A DNA stretch of 64,000 nucleotides from Terebella lapidaria (Eukaryota > Annelida > Polychaeta > Terebellida > Terebellidae): positions 17,445,177-17,509,176 of the forward strand of contig OX424566.1 in NCBI GenBank assembly GCA_949152475.1. Direction: 5' to 3'. The notes below the pieces were generated by a model that was not told the origin of the DNA, did no database searches, and saw nothing but the letters and a program-made list of their open reading frames with translations. The position numbers were made by a program, and so were the translations under genes. This document shows positions 10,701 through 22,400 of the stretch, piece by piece; position 1 is the first letter of the stretch; each line of letters starts with the position of its first letter.

Positions 10701-13700
10701 ATCCGGACGTGGTGGCGACCAACACTGCGTCCGGGGATAGTTGTTCGGTGGCAAACGATGCCGCCCCACCCGCTGATGAGCAGGACGGACCCCAAGTGGA
10801 TATGACTTCTCCGGAAGTAGTCCTTGGAGACCAGTCTAGCTCCTCCGCGGCTGAGGCGGATGGCGAGGACTCCGTAGATGAGCCCAGCGCGTGCGAAAGG
10901 TATCACCCGACCTGCGCGCTGGTGAGGGACCCCTGCTGGTACCTGCCCCTGTCCTTCGGACGGGAGCCGGTCCGGTTCCTCATAGACTCAGGCTCGGAGG
11001 TGACCCTCGTGGCCGCCGGAACGTTTAGGAAGGAGCCCGCACTCCGCAACCTCGAGTTGCGAGATCCCGGACCGTACAAGCTCTACGGAGCGGGAGACAA
11101 CCGCATCCGTATCCATGGCATCATCGATCTGCCTATTACCCTTGGGGACAAGGTGTATCTGACAGAGGCGATCGTGGCGGATATCGGAGCGGCCGGGATA
11201 ATTGGGATGAATTTCCTACGGGTCCACCGGGTGATTGCCAACTTTAGCGCTGGCGAGTTCCGGATGGGAGAGGACACACACTTCCTCTTCCGCTCGGGCC
11301 CGATGCATTCATTCCAGATGCGGACATCGCGCACTGTAGTAGTGCCGCCGATGAGTGAGATGATCATCGAGACGAGGCCGCGGCGTCCCCGCATGCCCCT
11401 CGATGGTCGTCCGTGTATAGTGCAACCCGTGAGCAGTTTCGCCGCAGGAACTGGGCTCGTGCTGGGTGGGGCCCTGGTCATGTCCAACCCCCGCGCGATG
11501 CCCATCCTCGTGGTGAATCCTACGGATGCTCCGATTGTACTGAAGCGCGGATGCATAGCAGCTACTGCTATTCCCGCGGCTTCGAGTCGTGTCATCCCCG
11601 ACGATCCGGTCTGCCGCGCTGCGTGCGCGGCGGCGGCCGCCGGAGATGATCCGTTCACCCTGCCGGACCATTTGGAATCTCGGGTTCCGAAGGACCGGCT
11701 GGATGAAGAGCAGCGCCAAGCGCTCCGCAGACTGCTGCGGCAGTATGCGGATGTGTTCATGGGTCCTGATGGTGCGGTTGGCAAGACTGACGTCGCCAAG
11801 CACCGCATCGACCTCGTGGACGAGCGTCCTCTCAAGCAGCGTCTTCGTCGGGCAGCAATAGTGCACCAAGAGGTCATAGACCAGGAGGTGCAAAAGATGC
11901 TCGACTTGGACATCATCGAACCCAGTGACAGCCCTTGGGCCAGTCCGGTGGTTATGGTGAAGAAGAAGGACGGCTCGTGGAGGTTCTGCGTGGACTATCG
12001 GAAACTCAACGATGCCACGCGGAAGGACTCATATCCTCTCCCGCACATTGAGGATACCTTCGATGCCCTGGCCGGGTCGCACTATTTCTGTGCTCTGGAT
12101 CTGGCCTCCGGGTATTGGCAGGTGGAGATGGAGGAGAGTGATCGGGCGAAGACTGCCTTCGTTACCAAGAACGGGCTCTACCAATTCAAGGTAATGCCGT
12201 TCGGGCTCTGTAACGCACCAGCGACGTTCGAGCGCCTCATGGAGATGGTACTCAAAGGGTTCCTCTGGAAGCGATGTATGGTCTACATCGACGATGTCGT
12301 CGTGTATGGCCGGTCGTTCGAGGAAACCCTCACCAACCTCCAGATGGTGCTCCATCGCATCCGCGGAGCAGGGCTTAAATTGAAGCCAAGTAAGTGCGAG
12401 CTATTCGCGCAGGAAATCCTGTACTTGGGCTTCATGGTAACGGGCACCGGAGTGAGACCAGACCCCGCAAAGGTGGCGGCCGTGCAGAAATGGCCTCCGC
12501 CATGTAACGTGGCGGACGTGAGGTCCTTCTTGGGCTTCGCGAGCTACCACCGCAGGTTTATTCGCGGCTTTGCGGAGATCGCGCGTCCCCTTACTATCCT
12601 CACGGAAAAGGGCGCCGATTTTGTTTGGTCCGCCGAGCAGGCTAACGCCTTCTCGGGACTCCGGCAGGCCTTGGTAGTGGCCCCGGTGCTGCGGCACCCT
12701 CGTCCGGACTGCGAGTTCATCTTGGACACCGACGCGAGTAACTTCGCGCTCGGCGGTGTCCTCTCGCAGATCGTGGACGGGCAAGAGCGGGTAGTAGCTT
12801 ATGCGAGTGTGGCCTTGAGCCGCTCTCAAATGAACTACTGTACCACTCATCGCGAGTTGCTCGCGGTGGTTACGATGACCAAGCGCTTCCGGCACTATTT
12901 GTTGGGACGCCATTTCCGTTTGCGGACTGATCATAGTTCGCTGAGATGGCTCCTCAACTATAGTGAGGCCGATGGCTTGGTGGCGCGGTGGCTCGTCAAA
13001 CTCCAAGAGTATGACATGCAGATAGAGCACCGCGCTGGTAAGTTGCACGGCAACGCGGACGGCCTGTCCCGTTGTCATAAGTGCAAGAATCCGGGTTGTG
13101 CAGGGATGGCACCATTCCAGCAAGCCGCGGATTCGTCCTCAGACTCGGAATTGGACGTTCCGGGGAGACCGCAGGCCACCGCCCCCTCTAACAACACGGC
13201 GGCCGGAGCGTCTAGGGCTCATCTCCGCGCGCGGACCCGCCGATATCGGCGAGGGCGTCCCGCATATGAAGCGGAGGTGCGGCTCAGCTCCAGCGAGTCT
13301 TCCTCGAGTCCGGCGGTGTACTCCTCGTGGGTACCCTCGTCCTCTGGAGAGTCTGAGTATGAGCGGTCCTTGCCCCCTGTGGTGATGGCCGCTGCGGCGC
13401 AGCCGGACGCGACGGATGAGGAGCCTAATTACTTGGGTGGCTACTCTCCGGCGCAGATAGCTGCGGCGCAGAGAGCTGACAGAGCTCTGGCACCGGTAAT
13501 CACAGCCCTTGAGGCCGGCCAGAAGCCCTCGAAGGATGAGCGAAAGACCTACAGGGAGGAGACCTTGTCTCTAGTATCTCAGTGGGAACGACTCTCCTTG
13601 AGGGATGGCCTCTTATACCGGCGCTATGAGCCACCGACCCCACTGCCTCCAATATGGCAGTTGGTGCTTCCGGCGGAGCTGCGGAAAGAAGTACTCCACC

Positions 13701-15007
13701 AGTTGCATGACCTCCGGGTGACCGGTCACTTGGGAATCCGGAGGACCGTCCATAGGCTACAACAGCGCTTTCATTGGCCTGGTAGCGGCTTGGACGTGCA
13801 ACGGTGGTGCGCAGCCTGCCCTCGGTGTCAAGCTCGCAAAGGAGTCCCGACTCCTGGCCGCCACCCCTTAACCACGGTTAAGGCGGGCGCGCCGTTTGAT
13901 CGGATAGCTCTGGATATACTGGATACCCACCGGGTCACCCCGCGCGGTTTCCGGTACATCCTGGTGATATCCGACTATTTTACCAAGTATACCGACGCCT
14001 ACCCACTGCGCCGCCAGACTGCGGACGAGGTAGCTCGGTTGTTGGTGAATAGATGGGTGGTGTACCATGGGGTACCTAAACAGGTACATTCGGATCAGGG
14101 CACGCAATTTGAGAGCAACCTGTTCCGGAACCTAGCACAGATGCTAGGGAGTACCAAGGTGCGTACCACCCCCTACAGGCCCCAGTCTGATGGCCAGGTC
14201 GAACGCTTTAATCGATCGGTCCTCAACATGCTGGCGGCCTTTGTGAATGATCGTGCGAATGATTGGGATGACCACCTCCCGTATGTCTTAATGGCATACA
14301 GGTCGTCGGTCCACTCTTCGACCGGAGTTACTCCGCACGCGATGTTGTACGGCCGGGAGTTAAATTTGCCCGTGGATATTATGTATCCAACTGCGGCAGA
14401 GACCGGCGCAGTACCCCAGTGCGGTCCGGAGTACGTGGAGTGGATTCGCCGCGCCCTGGCGAACGCCCATGATTTCGCGCGCGCGCGCCTAGACAAGTCT
14501 GCCCTCCGGCAGAAGCGAGGCTATGACGCCCATGCTAAGGGTAGGCCAGCTTTTGCGGAAGGCGACAAGGTGCGCTACTATTATCCGCCGCTTAAGCAAG
14601 GCAATAAATTTGCTAAGCCGTGGATAGGCCCGTTTACCGTACTGAAACAGGTGACAGATGTGGACTACCGGATCCGGAGGGATTCCGATCCGGACAGGGT
14701 TCTGGTTGTCCATATCGATAATCTGAAGAAGTACGAGGGCCCGCTTGTCATGGATCCGCTAATTCAAGATGCGGAACCGGATGACGCTCCCGTATGGGAT
14801 CCGTCCGGTCAGCATCCGCGGACTCCGGACGAGCGTGTGCGCCGTATGGTGGGCCTCCCGGACCTCTCTGACCCGTCAGATGATGGACTGGGCGGCTATC
14901 AGCCAGATGACGGCGATCCGCAGGTACCTCCACTCCCTCCAGTACCTGCGGATGACGGGCGGCCACGCCGGAAACCACGTGCGCCAGCCCGGTATGGGTG
15001 GGAATAA
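10493..15007 (+). CDS. pol-like frame of the gypsy element
   Basis: The frame spans 1504 codons from its first ATG. Parts in order are retropepsin (FLIDSGSEVTLV, about 10,976), reverse transcriptase (YIDDVVVYG, about 12,283), RNase H (DTDASNFALGG, about 12,727), an integrase zinc-binding HHCC segment (about 13,700-13,850), an integrase DDE core (ALDILDTH, SDQGTQFES, DGQVERFN; about 13,900-14,210) and a GPY/F-like C-terminal module (about 14,530-14,740) with an acidic, Pro-rich tail. It looks whole. Its ATG lies within gag, so expression as a Gag-Pol product is likely. Confidence 0.92.
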   Translation: MLCVHLRTSSEPSLLLLRKAGTLLAEVSGVVGTPAVARIPGSSPWPATEEFLPVWSSGTAESEPAAGKLDPDVVATNTASGDSCSVANDAAPPADEQDGPQVDMTSPEVVLGDQSSSSAAEADGEDSVDEPSACERYHPTCALVRDPCWYLPLSFGREPVRFLIDSGSEVTLVAAGTFRKEPALRNLELRDPGPYKLYGAGDNRIRIHGIIDLPITLGDKVYLTEAIVADIGAAGIIGMNFLRVHRVIANFSAGEFRMGEDTHFLFRSGPMHSFQMRTSRTVVVPPMSEMIIETRPRRPRMPLDGRPCIVQPVSSFAAGTGLVLGGALVMSNPRAMPILVVNPTDAPIVLKRGCIAATAIPAASSRVIPDDPVCRAACAAAAAGDDPFTLPDHLESRVPKDRLDEEQRQALRRLLRQYADVFMGPDGAVGKTDVAKHRIDLVDERPLKQRLRRAAIVHQEVIDQEVQKMLDLDIIEPSDSPWASPVVMVKKKDGSWRFCVDYRKLNDATRKDSYPLPHIEDTFDALAGSHYFCALDLASGYWQVEMEESDRAKTAFVTKNGLYQFKVMPFGLCNAPATFERLMEMVLKGFLWKRCMVYIDDVVVYGRSFEETLTNLQMVLHRIRGAGLKLKPSKCELFAQEILYLGFMVTGTGVRPDPAKVAAVQKWPPPCNVADVRSFLGFASYHRRFIRGFAEIARPLTILTEKGADFVWSAEQANAFSGLRQALVVAPVLRHPRPDCEFILDTDASNFALGGVLSQIVDGQERVVAYASVALSRSQMNYCTTHRELLAVVTMTKRFRHYLLGRHFRLRTDHSSLRWLLNYSEADGLVARWLVKLQEYDMQIEHRAGKLHGNADGLSRCHKCKNPGCAGMAPFQQAADSSSDSELDVPGRPQATAPSNNTAAGASRAHLRARTRRYRRGRPAYEAEVRLSSSESSSSPAVYSSWVPSSSGESEYERSLPPVVMAAAAQPDATDEEPNYLGGYSPAQIAAAQRADRALAPVITALEAGQKPSKDERKTYREETLSLVSQWERLSLRDGLLYRRYEPPTPLPPIWQLVLPAELRKEVLHQLHDLRVTGHLGIRRTVHRLQQRFHWPGSGLDVQRWCAACPRCQARKGVPTPGRHPLTTVKAGAPFDRIALDILDTHRVTPRGFRYILVISDYFTKYTDAYPLRRQTADEVARLLVNRWVVYHGVPKQVHSDQGTQFESNLFRNLAQMLGSTKVRTTPYRPQSDGQVERFNRSVLNMLAAFVNDRANDWDDHLPYVLMAYRSSVHSSTGVTPHAMLYGRELNLPVDIMYPTAAETGAVPQCGPEYVEWIRRALANAHDFARARLDKSALRQKRGYDAHAKGRPAFAEGDKVRYYYPPLKQGNKFAKPWIGPFTVLKQVTDVDYRIRRDSDPDRVLVVHIDNLKKYEGPLVMDPLIQDAEPDDAPVWDPSGQHPRTPDERVRRMVGLPDLSDPSDDGLGGYQPDDGDPQVPPLPPVPADDGRPRRKPRAPARYGWE

Positions 15008-17640
15008 CCTTCCGCCCATGCGGATGCGTCTGCGGTACCCGTCTATCATACTATGGATGGGTTTTAGGTCGTTCCGTGAGAGTCCGCACGACTTACCTCC
15101 GCGGGTGGCTACTTTGTGGCCATCTTCGGAGTTGAGGTCCGCGGAGACTTTCATGTCGTAACGCCGCCGCTCCGCATCCGCCCTCCTGTAGTTTCTAGCG
15201 CCAGGGACGTGCGGATGGCCAGTCCGCACCTTGTGGACGGCTGTCCGGCGTAATCCGTACAACGGTTACGCTGGCCGGACGAATTTACTGATTCGGCCGG
15301 ACGCCCCTGGTCCCGGGACAACCTCTTATATGGCCAGACTGAGGTTGGGATTTACGTCCGCTACGGGAGAAGCTTCTTCCCACGGATTTGGGGAACTGGC
15401 TCTGGACGCGGGGATAGTGTCCGCAGATGAGGACTGATGTCCGCGGTTCGTCCGCGTGACTCGTCCGGCGTCCGCGGCGCTTTAAGATGACGCACTTCGG
15501 TGTAGTTATCCCCCGTGAGCCACTACTGTAATTGCGGTTATAGTAGATTAAGGTTTCTTACGGCAGGAAACCGACTATCCATTATGATAATGGAGCGGTT
15601 GTTAAGTCCGCGTGTGCGGACCAGCCGCGGCAGCGGGTGACGCTCGTTCTCGTCCGGATCGTACCTTACAATACGCGGTCCGGCCGGAATGACCGGAACC
15701 CCGGCCTCCTTCTAAGAAGGGGGTCGTATATTACATGCGCAACACTTGTGGTGGCTTCTAATTCCAATTTCATCTTCATTGGATAAGGGCAATACGCCGT
15801 ACAATGGTAGACGTCCGGCCTGGACTCCGTCCGCGGGCAGCCCCGGACGTCCGCCGGCTATTGCTTTCACCATCTTTGGGCGCCTCTAGATTGGGCGCCG
15901 GTATGAAGGGTTCGCCCCCTAACCAGTGCGGTTATGGACCATGCCGGCTCCGCGTCTAAATCTATTGGCTCCGCGCTCCGGTAGTCGTTTGAGGAGGCTC
16001 TGGGCTGGACCGGGCACCGCTCCGCGGCCGGGCAGTACGTCGGGGTTGCTAGTGGGCGCTTTGCAAACGCCCATAGGGCGCCCGATTGTCTGTCCGGACG
16101 TCATGGGTATGTCCGATCGCCCTGTAAGCGTGCCAGCGGCTATGGGGAGTGATTTTGTTTATTTTCCATCTCATTGATTATTTATGGGAGGATTATAAGC
16201 CACAAGTGTGCGGCATGTCTCTGGAGAATTCTGTTCTTGCTCATTTACTGATACAAAGTGAGTCAAGTATGTGAAATTTCCTTTCCGGTGCAAAAGAGGG
16301 TAAGAAATCGGGAGATTTCTGCTTTCGCTAGAGGGGTGTAAGAGATTGCGCTAATTTTGACAGTGACGGATTGCTGTGATATTTGAAAAGACTGGAGAAT
16401 GACAATTTATTGTTGTTTTCGTCTGACATATTCGTACAAGCCACAAGTTAGTGGTTACTGTCAATTTTATGCCCAATTTCTACCTTGCTTTGGTGATTAG
16501 TTTCACGTCATTTACCGCCAGTGCGGAAGCTTTAGCTAATGACTGATTTTAATTACTGTAGTTATTTGCGAGGTCCCCCGGGATAGAAATTTATTTTCTA
16601 CCCGTATACATGGTTTGATTTGGAGTCACCGGAGGGAAATGACTGCCTCCGCATGAGTTTTACGGTGTTTGTATGTTGGTACGGCAGTGTGTCAGTAAGA
16701 CCGGGGACAGAGTTTTGCAGCGACACCGCGTGCATTGCTGCACGTGTAGTATAGCTGTCATTTGTTACATGTATATATATGTAAAAATGTCGTTCTCGGA
16801 TTTTCATTAATCTCCAGATGTGTAGCACATGTGTTTTGTGCCATCCGCATTTCGTCCGCCGATGCGGCGCTGGATTCCGCGGGATCCGCGTGTCCGGTGT
16901 TCAAGATGCGGGTGATTTTGTCAGTTGTAAACTCCCCATGCGGGCCGTGCTGAAGATGTGCGGGCGGGCGGGCGGCTGCATGAAAGTGCAGACGTCCGTC
17001 CATCTGCGTGTCTGTACACAGGCCTGTGCGGGTTGCAGTATACAGATACTGGCAGTCGATGCGGCTTGCCGCGTTGGCTTTGATAGCTGTCTGCGACAGC
17101 TGTCCGCAGGTGTATGTGTGTCTGCTAGATGTACATATGTCATGCGGGCGTGCCGGAGTCGCTCCCGCGGCTCCGCCCTGCCTCAGACCCGTTCTGCGGA
17201 TCTGAGGAGCCGGCCGGCAGGGCGGTCGGCAACATTTTAGAGGTACTATCACTTTTGATCACTCGGTGTGTCGTTTTACAAAATTTCTAAATTTAAAGTC
17301 TAACCTTAAAGATATTCCAAAGACTCGACACACCGTCCTTTTATAATGGATGACCTTTCAAGGTCATCACACGGTTTTGGACCACCTCGGTCAAAATTTT
17401 AGCTTGTTTATTAGGATTTATTCAAAATTGCAAAGCGCGTTATAGTTTACTCCATAAGTCCGGGGGTAGTTCCCCATTCTTCCAAAAGGGACTCTTAAAG
17501 TCCTAGTGTTTGCGCCGTGACTTCCGGGCGTTGCCATCGTGCCTTCTTCCGGCCCCCGCCATGCGAAGCCTTCGTCGGGTTTCGAGCATTTTGGGCGCGG
17601 GCGGAACATGTTGGGGACCAACATTGTAAGAAGGGGGTAA
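15008..17640 (+). other. Long 3' noncoding part of the gypsy element
   Basis: These 2.6 kb lie between pol and the 3' LTR. They are rich in GTCCG and TCCGG words. Open frames on both strands (for example 16758-17252 minus and 16818-17240 plus) are short, low in complexity and unlike known proteins, so I do not call a third gene. The stretch GTAAGAAGGGGGTAA at 17626-17640 abuts the LTR and is the likely polypurine tract. Confidence 0.7.
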
Positions 17641-18375
17641 TGTGGCGATTTTGCCCTAAGCACGCGGCAGGTGATTGTAAACATAAAAGCCATTTATGTG
17701 GCCTTTCTGTACTTGGCCTTGTTTTGACATGCTCCGTTCGAGCGTGCGTTGCCACGGCGACGTATTGTAATTTACGTTCCAGTAAACTATAACAATGGAT
17801 CGATTTAACCTCGCGTGCGTCCTACAGTTTGTGGTGTATTATATATACACTGGAAGCGACTCGTTCGAGGAGATTGTCCAAGATCGAGACTAGGACGCAC
17901 ACGAGGCTCGCCATGAGCTTTGTGTTCCCTGAGTCTGAGTAGTGGGCTCCTAGAGCCCTGGGGACGATTTCCGTGGGGAGGCCCGGGCTGGGAGAGACGA
18001 GTTGCTGACTCGGGGGCCTTCGGCCCTGTGGATCGCCAGCTCTCTCCCTTCCCGGGACATGTGACAGAGGCTCTGGCCAGCATGTCGGACTGTACGGGGT
18101 TCCGTCCCCGAGGCAGACCGCGGCTCGCCAGGCCCCGCCAGTTAACACCGTGGTGATGAACCAGTTTCTGAACGGTGTCCGTAGGCCTGGGAGTGTCGGG
18201 TGGGCGGTTACCTGGTTACCGTTAATGATGAAGTAGTTACCGTGTCCGCCGCGACCTCCGGTGAGCGGCCCTGCCGCGAGGATCCGGAATAGCGGATGCG
18301 CGTCCGCAAGGACTCGGATGAGAGAGGACTATCCTCGAGGATCCCGAAGAGCGGACGGTAGTCAATAACTTTACA
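17641..18375 (+). repeat. 3' LTR of the whole gypsy element
   Basis: It has the same 735-bp sequence as 7636-8370. It follows the purine tract directly and is followed by the TTGG target duplication. Confidence 0.95.
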
Positions 18376-19433
18376 TTGGATTGGGGAGAGCAGTATACGC
18401 ACCACTATTAGTTGACCTTGAACTTTACCTCTGATGACCCCTGTGCTCAAGCTACTTGAATTGATTTTTTTGAGGCAGCATGTGTAGGGTGAAACATAAC
18501 ACTAATAATTTTATATCATTTAATCTTTGATATTAGCATAAAAATTGAAGGACCTACATCTTTTGGTGACTTTGAACATGACCTCATAATAATCACAAAC
18601 CTAACTTTCGACTAGCTAACGGATTGAGCACCATGGACTATTTTTTTCATCACACGTTTAACATATTTATGTGACTTTTAGACAACTGTGATATCAAGAT
18701 TTTGCAAAAAAAGCAATCAACAGAACCATTTGCATAAGTCTTTATTATATAATTGACATATAATTACATCAGGTTATGAAACCAGCAATGTACACTGTGA
18801 TATGAACACATTTATTTATTTATTATATACACCTACACGTATGTCCAATCATATGCTACATCCTAGACAATCATCCACTGACTATACATATGTTTATTAT
18901 TTACATCTATACACATTTTTATAGACAAATTTTTGGTCACGATAGTTTCGTCTTTTCTTGCATAATGAATAGGTAAATCTCTATTCTAAAGCATACCTTA
19001 TACATGCATAGTCTTGATAAAATTATTAACCCTAAGAGCACTTATTTCTCTGTTACATCACATGTCATGCACAAGGCGTGCAATAAAATATATTTTTTTT
19101 TATTCTGAAAGATACAACTTGTAACAAGTTAATATATTGATAATTCAACTACCAGACTAATACCACCCAAAAAGTATCATCGTGGTGACAACAATGAAAT
19201 AATGCATTCAAAGTTTTCAATGATACAACAGAAAGTATGATCACTATTAATTTTCATCAAATTATATTCATAAACTACAACTGTTTGTTGGCAAGGCTGT
19301 TCGCGTATAGCATGTAATTGCACATATTGGAGTGCAAAATAAGAGTTAATAAGAAAGCCTAACAACTCAAAATACAGATATATAACATGATAACTGAAAT
19401 CCTCAGTAACGAAAATATTTCTAGATGACAATT
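18376..19433. other. 3' flank and probable 3' UTR of FKBP15
   Basis: This AT-rich DNA lies between the LTR element and the FKBP15 stop codon. Several minus-strand AATAAA hexamers occur (for example near 18736 and 18815-18825), any of which could end the transcript. No other coding signal was seen. Confidence 0.5.
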
Positions 19434-19499
19434 TTATTTCAGCCAATCATCATCGTCATCCTCGTCCCCGAAAAGTGGCGGCGGTTTTGGCTTAAGATC
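19434..19499 (-). CDS. FKBP15: FKBP15 last exon, conserved acidic tail
   Basis: [20 protein letters not shown] then K and TAA (19436-19434). It matches the human terminus PPPTPLFGDDDDDDDIDWLG. The acceptor is TTCCTAG. It anchors the identity of the whole gene. Confidence 0.92.
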   Translation of the reverse strand, partial: DLKPKPPPLFGDEDDDDDWLK

Positions 19500-22400
19500 C
19501 TAGGAAGAGAAAGAACACATCATCAGTGTGTAGATTTATACCTAAAATAGTTCAACATTAGCTCATACTTTTGTGGACTTTGTACGACTCCAGTAGTTCT
19601 AAATTCAGAATGATTATTAATTATTTCACCCCAAATTTGATGACTAGTGCTTACGACAGTGGACTGAATATGGCATATGATATGCTTGTCATTTATTACT
19701 TCACATATATTTATGTAAAAAGGAAATATTTAAGATAAATTTGATGCATCATAATAAAGTTCCTTAATGTAGCAAAAGCATAGGATAGCGTTTTTATTAC
19801 ATTGTAACAGTAAATTATGTACATATGTACAAGATGGCAGTTTCGTAATACTTGTGAGCATGACGAGGAAAGAAAGAAACCAAATGACAAGGTGAACAAA
19901 ACTTTGTGAACACAAAGAAATCTGTGAATTCCACATAAAACAAAGAAATACCCTAATACTTAATGTGCTTTGAAATGCATTGCAAATTATGTGTTATGAG
20001 TATTTGCAATATTAAACATTGTGGAAAATCTATTTGTTAAGAATTGAACATCAAACTATATCTAGGACACAGAACTATTTCACAACTAGTCTGTCACTGA
20101 ACCTTTCGTGATTCCTAAAAAAAGTTAAAGAATATTTAGTGAGGCTATTTATATAATAATAAAGATAACTACATCTGTTTCCAGCACTGGATATGTTATT
20201 TGCGATTACGACAGTTTCTCATCAAAATTTGTTATATCAGCGTCACAAATGCCGAGATGCATAGTAAGGATTGCAACTTTTTCAGATAATTTCTTTTTAG
20301 TAGGAAACCGTTTTTCGACGAGTTAACGTACATCGTCAGAATCTGACTTGTAGACCTTCGGCTGGAATCCGGGTTTCCCCGGGGATTGTGCGACGTTCTT
20401 CTCAGGGCTGGATCTGTAAAAGTCGAAATTACCGTCATTGATTCTGGTGGCGGAAACTTGAAAATTGTTGTTATAGCTTAATTGTGTCATCTTCTAGTAT
20501 CTCATACCTCAGTTACAAGTGTATGTGTGAAGACGAGTAATTAAAACTAGAAAATAACCAGCACTAAAGAAACATATCTTTACATAGTATTTTGTATATA
20601 AACATAAATTTCGTATGAACTGAAAAAAAATCTTCATCTTTAAATAACAAAACTACCCAGACATAGTGAGCATATATCAACATCAGCTGTACTGACTCGT
20701 CTTTTGTTGCAGACTTCTGGTCTTTGGTGGGGGACTTGAACAGGTCCCCTCCGTCCTCACTTCCTGGCGACCCGAACAGGCCCCCAGAGTCGGACTTGGT
20801 GGGTGAGGAATCCTTTCCCGGAGGTCCTGCCTTCGTTGAGCTGGGCCCCTTGGCAGCGGCAGGCTCGGTCTTTTGTTTCTCGCTTTTAGTAGATGTTGGA
20901 GATGGTTCTTTTGATTTCGTTTTGTCGTCGCTAGGTTTGGATTTCGATTGTGCATCGCCTAACCCACTGCTAGATTTTTTGTCGTTTCTTTGCTTATTGT
21001 CAATATTCTTTTGTGATTTAGCGTCCTTAGGTTTATCACCCTTAGGTTTAGAGTCTTCAGGTTTAGTATCCTTAGGTTTTGAATCTTTTGGTTTAGCATC
21101 TTTAGATTTACTATCCACCACTTTCTCTGATTTTGGCGCATCTTTTGATTGCTCCTTCGGGGTGTCCTTTTTGTTGTCTGATTTTCCAGTTTTGTCCTGT
21201 GATGCCGCCTTAGCTTTCTCCTTTCCACCTTTACTCTCTACTGTTGCAGGTGTCCCTCCAGGTGTTGATTTACGACTGTCTGGAGATGAATGTTTCTCCC
21301 TGTTTTTGTCTGATTTTGTCGCAGATTTTGCTTCTTCACCTGCATTAATGGAATAGAATATTTGTTTTCGTGAACTATCTTCGAGTAACCATTCTATTGG
21401 AGTATAAACATGTGCATGATAAACTAATTGAGTATTTATTATTGGATCTGCAACTTTGTGCCCATATTTAGCCAAAATCATAACTCAAGCTGGCATAATA
21501 CACGTAAGTATTTGAGAAATTTATATCAAAATCCTGATTGAGTTCCTACCTATGTCCAGTTCAGCTGCGTAGTATGGGTTCCCATCGTCACCAGTGAAGG
21601 GAGCCACGGAAGCTTTGATGACGTCAGCAACTATTTCCATCGCCTTGGCTGGGTCTGTTGTCATGGTTACGTTGTGGATGGGAATGGTGTATAGCAAAAG
21701 CATGGGTATGGATCTAACTGTGCATACTTGGAGGATGTTGAACTAAGGTTGTACAGAATATATACACATGTATTTATACAAGTGGTTGTTGAATTGTAAT
21801 ATACACTGGAGTATTTGTCATATCAAAATATGTGCAGATATAGTTTTTTCCCTCATTATCAGGTGCACAGTGTACAAGGTATTTTGACACTAATTGAAAC
21901 TTTCGTGATTTGCACAATTTCATTTTTTGAGCTTTTATTTGAGCTCCACTCTAGGTTTTCAGAAAGGCCATGATATGTATGCACAACATAGTTTGATACA
22001 TACATACATAGAGGGCATCAGATACACGGGAATGAAAATTTGATTCAGAGATCAAAAGTTTGGCCCAGGAAGCTTGTACTGCTTGTTGTGCTGTATTTTG
22101 CAAAATGAATATTCATTAAGGATTGTAAAGGTGTGAGATGAATTAAATGGCCAGCACAATCTACGTGGGCCAAAAGTTCTACAGTGATTATTTTCCCCTG
22201 GAGGTTCATACATCACTTGTAACAATCAATCAATCAGAAAATATATGAACAACCTTCTGATATGCATGGATACATGGGCCTATGTATATGTGCCCAAAAC
22301 AAACCCCGCTGTATACCTGTGCGCTGAGCCTCCTGAGCGCGGTATGGGTTACCCCCGCCCCCTGTGGTGGGTGAGGCCGGCTGTATGGACACTGAAGTGA

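Larger units (their letters stand above)
7636..18375 (+). mobile_element. Ty3/gypsy LTR retrotransposon, looks whole, very young
   Basis: The element is 10,740 bp with two 735-bp LTRs in direct orientation (TG...CA ends). It has a primer-binding site just inside the 5' LTR, a gag frame, an overlapping pol frame in the order protease, reverse transcriptase, RNase H, integrase, a 2.6-kb noncoding stretch and a purine-rich tract before the 3' LTR. The 4-bp direct repeat TTGG flanks it (7632-7635 and 18376-18379). The LTRs look identical by eye, so insertion was recent. The pol domain order (integrase last) places it in Ty3/gypsy rather than copia. No envelope-like gene or chromodomain was recognised. 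The internal DNA is distinctly GC-rich against AT-rich surroundings. Confidence 0.95.

Noticed and set aside
16758-17252. Possible extra gene on either strand in the 3' part of the gypsy element
   Set aside because: Frames on both strands are short and compositionally biased, with no envelope or other family features.
20724-21356. 210-codon plus-strand frame rich in Ser, Leu and Asp
   Set aside because: It is the mirror of the Lys/Pro/Asp-rich FKBP15 exon; the minus strand has splice sites, phase and the conserved tail context.
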